Positions 40,559 through 43,953 of a DNA stretch of 43,953 bases are shown piece by piece. The position numbers and the translations under genes were made by a program. The notes under the pieces are model-generated. The model ran no database searches. It had not been told where the DNA came from and saw only the letters and a list, made by a program, of their open reading frames with translations. This stretch comes from an uncultured Pelagibacteraceae bacterium. Lineage in GTDB: Bacteria; Pseudomonadota; Alphaproteobacteria; Pelagibacterales; Pelagibacteraceae. The DNA is taken from the NCBI GenBank assembly GCA_902522115.1, contig CABYUV010000010.1, positions 1 to 43,953 on the forward strand, read 5' to 3'. Numbering within the stretch: position 1 is the stretch's first letter; the number at the start of each line of letters is the position of its first letter.

Positions 40559-41389
40559 TTACTTTGTTTTATTTGAATAATTTTTTGATAATTTCTTATA
40601 TTTAAATTTTTTAAAAATATAATTTTCTTTTTTTTCAATTAAAAGTAAATTTTTTTTAGAGAAGAAATTTATAAAATTATATTTCTTTTGATATAATGAC
40701 TTATTTTTATCAATATTTTTTATTTTATATTCTCTAATATTATTTTTTTTTAAAAAATTTTTTAAATCTTCAGTGAGACTCTCAGTTCTAAAATAATGGT
40801 TAGTAAATATTTTAGCGTCTAATTTTTTTATAGTTTTACCAAAATTTAAATTTGGCTTGAACAGAATATTGTAATCTTTTCTTAATACATTCTGATAGAA
40901 AAAGTAATGTGTCATATATCCCAGTTTGTCTTGAGGCATAAAACTAAAATCTGATCCTATTAAACTTTTAAATTTTGAATTTAGCAAAATTTCCAGAACT
41001 TTATTAAAATTTTTTTTTGAATTCACATCTGAAAATAATTTCTTTAATTCATTCGTGTTCTTCGTTATTTGACTGGCAATATATTTGAAAATATTAGAAT
41101 TAAATTTTAATCTTTTTATCTTTAATCTTTGTGATGTAAGGTCTTTATAAAGAGGTGATAAATTTTTTTTAAGACAAGACCATTTCCAAAAAGATAAGTA
41201 CCATGAATAAGGTGATCTAATGATACTGATTCTATATTTTTTTTTTAATAAATTAAATTTTGGATTATGTTCTATTGTATCGTGATGTGTAGTAATGAGA
41301 ACATTTTGATATTTTCTAAAGTAATTTCTTAGAAAACTGGTGCCTGTTTTAGGAATTTCAATTATAAAGAAATTTTTACCAATAATCAT
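40559..41389 (-). CDS. Sulfotransferase-family protein
   Basis: A 276-residue protein with the start of a PAPS-dependent sulfotransferase. FFIIEIPKTGTSFLRNYFRK (residues 7-26) has the PKTGTS 5'-phosphosulfate loop, THHDTIEHNPKF follows, and SIIRSPYSWYLSFWKW (about 54-69) is the 3'-phosphate-binding motif. The C-terminal half (about 120-276) is Lys- and Asn-rich and diverged. It would sulfate a polysaccharide or small molecule. It is very AT-rich, and the next gene over (divergent) is a methyltransferase; both could decorate surface sugars. Confidence 0.78.
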   Translation of the reverse strand: MIIGKNFFIIEIPKTGTSFLRNYFRKYQNVLITTHHDTIEHNPKFNLLKKKYRISIIRSPYSWYLSFWKWSCLKKNLSPLYKDLTSQRLKIKRLKFNSNIFKYIASQITKNTNELKKLFSDVNSKKNFNKVLEILLNSKFKSLIGSDFSFMPQDKLGYMTHYFFYQNVLRKDYNILFKPNLNFGKTIKKLDAKIFTNHYFRTESLTEDLKNFLKKNNIREYKIKNIDKNKSLYQKKYNFINFFSKKNLLLIEKKENYIFKKFKYKKLSKNYSNKTK

Positions 41390-41441
41390 TTTTCTATTTT
41401 AAAATTTATCTATTTATATCATTTTTATATATATTTAATTC

Positions 41442-42038
41442 ATGAAAAAAATATTAAAATTTCTCTTTAAAAAAAATAGAATTGATTTAATACGACAAAA
41501 TTTAATAGTCAAACGCCCAGTGATTCTAGAAATTGGAATACACAAAGGAGATTTTTCAAAGCAACTAATTGCAAATTTTGATCCAAGTAAACTTGTATTA
41601 GTTGATCCATGGATTGCCTATGATGATTTAATTTATCAAAATTCTTGGTATGGAAATTCTCATAAATCAAATCAAAATATTCAAGATGAATATTATAATA
41701 ATTTAATTGACTATTTTAAAAAGTATATTTCTGAAAATAGGGTTGAGGTCCATAGAAAAACTTCAGATGAATTTTTTTTGAAAAATATAAATTTATACGA
41801 CCTAATATATATTGATGGAAATCATCTTTTTGAATTTGTTAAAAGAGATATTTTTAATTCTTTAAAATTCATTAAAGATGACGGAATTATTGTGCTTGAT
41901 GACTATGCACTCAAAGGATGGTGGAATGATGGTATTACAAAAGCTGTACATTTTCATGAAAAAGAGCAAAACATAAGGGTTATTAAAAAACATAATATTT
42001 TTGAATACCACCATCAGTGTATAATTAAAAAAATTTGA
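41442..42038 (+). CDS. Class I SAM-dependent methyltransferase
   Basis: A 198-residue methyltransferase of the Methyltransf_24/CmcI-like type. The SAM-binding Gly loop is VILEIGIHKGDFSKQL (about residues 27-42), followed by KLVLVDPWIAYDD with the acidic residue at the end of beta-2, DLIYIDGNHLFEFVKRD (about 128-144), and GIIVLDDYALKGWW. These place it with small enzymes often found in polysaccharide or natural-product loci. The target is unknown. It is divergent from the sulfotransferase-like gene (52 bp gap) and convergent with groEL, with a terminator between. Confidence 0.83.
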   Translation: MKKILKFLFKKNRIDLIRQNLIVKRPVILEIGIHKGDFSKQLIANFDPSKLVLVDPWIAYDDLIYQNSWYGNSHKSNQNIQDEYYNNLIDYFKKYISENRVEVHRKTSDEFFLKNINLYDLIYIDGNHLFEFVKRDIFNSLKFIKDDGIIVLDDYALKGWWNDGITKAVHFHEKEQNIRVIKKHNIFEYHHQCIIKKI

Positions 42039-42044
42039 AATAAA

Positions 42045-42075
42045 AAAAAACCCGAGATTAAATCTCGGGTTTTTT
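42045..42075. terminator. Bidirectional intrinsic terminator after groEL
   Basis: A 14-bp stem, AAAAAACCCGAGAT pairing with ATCTCGGGTTTTTT around a TAA loop (42059-42061). It lies 24 bp after the groEL stop on the minus strand and just after the methyltransferase stop on the plus strand. The A/T flanks give T-runs in both directions, so it can end both transcripts. It is the second of two clear intrinsic terminators in the window and marks the end of the groESL operon. Confidence 0.93.
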
Positions 42076-42098
42076 GTAATTTTCTAATGAGTAGGTGA

Positions 42099-43772
<1,674 letters not shown>

Positions 43773-43783
43773 TTACTAATTAT

Positions 43784-43953
43784 TTACTTGCTTGAAATAC
43801 CCATAATGTCCGACTCTTTCATTATGCTGTATTCTTTACCATCTATTTTGACTTCAGTTCCAGACCACTTACCAAACAAAACCTTATCTCCAACTTTAAC
43901 ATCCATTGGAATTTTCTTTCCATCTTCTGTTTTTGCTCCACCGCCCACAGCAA
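43784..43953 (-). CDS. groES: Co-chaperonin GroES, C-terminal part (start beyond window)
   Basis: The last 56 codons of GroES; the 5' part is outside the window. The visible part includes [30 protein letters not shown] and [19 protein letters not shown], which match the conserved C-terminal half of the 10 kDa ring that caps GroEL. The TAA stop is at 43784-43786. It lies 23 bp before the groEL start on the same strand, the standard groES-groEL order. Confidence 0.95.
   Translation of the reverse strand, partial: AVGGGAKTEDGKKIPMDVKVGDKVLFGKWSGTEVKIDGKEYSIMKESDIMGISSK

Overview
The window is about 44 kb of very AT-rich, densely packed bacterial chromosome. Convergent genes often overlap by a few bases, operons use ATGA-type stop/start overlaps, and almost all gaps are under 130 bp. 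The gene types, the AT-biased lysine/asparagine-rich proteins and the lack of any recognisable transcription regulator point to a streamlined marine alphaproteobacterium of the SAR11/Pelagibacter group. That assignment is an inference from composition and gene style; there is no rRNA marker in the window.

Layout. Positions 1-2887: the end of an amgK-like sugar kinase, murU, gpmA, a VanZ-like membrane protein and a lysozyme-fold lipoprotein (cell-wall recycling and glycolysis). Positions 2884-8267 (minus): operon msrA-sseA-adaptor-RND pump; the adaptor lacks the usual helical hairpin. Positions 8302-10111: a drug/metabolite-type transporter, an AlkA-like DNA glycosylase and a DUF1330 protein. 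Positions 10155-24688: a complete purine-catabolism locus. Positions 24816-29333: a small lipoprotein, an Hsp20 whose leader can fold like a ROSE RNA thermometer, oligopeptidase B, a membrane J-domain protein and a GT9 glycosyltransferase. Positions 29386-33009: a DapA-family aldolase, a cyclopropane-fatty-acid synthase, a lysine-rich coiled-coil protein and a membrane protein. Positions 33006-37143: a DUF393 protein, the TldD/TldE pair and a frameshifted FAD oxidoreductase. Positions 37146-40552: a secreted DUF6134-like protein, a YczE-type membrane protein, TypA/BipA and a 40-residue basic protein. Positions 40559-43953: a sulfotransferase-like protein, a methyltransferase, GroEL and the end of GroES.

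The main story is the purine locus. A BMP-type ABC transporter with an attached deaminase (19465-24688, minus) probably imports purines. GuaD deaminates guanine to xanthine, XdhAB makes urate, and a membrane PuuD-type urate oxidase makes 5-hydroxyisourate. UraH, UraD, PuuE, allantoicase and AllA then carry carbon to glyoxylate and release two ureas. A phosphoribosyltransferase (Gpt-like) gives a salvage exit for xanthine and guanine. The urate oxidase appears split: the membrane domain (17964-18872) lacks the C-terminal cytochrome c found in the characterised PuuD, while a small exported c-type cytochrome (10155-10478) sits at the far end of the same locus. Glyoxylate is a plausible glycine precursor in SAR11, which would make this locus a carbon/glycine route as well as a nitrogen route.
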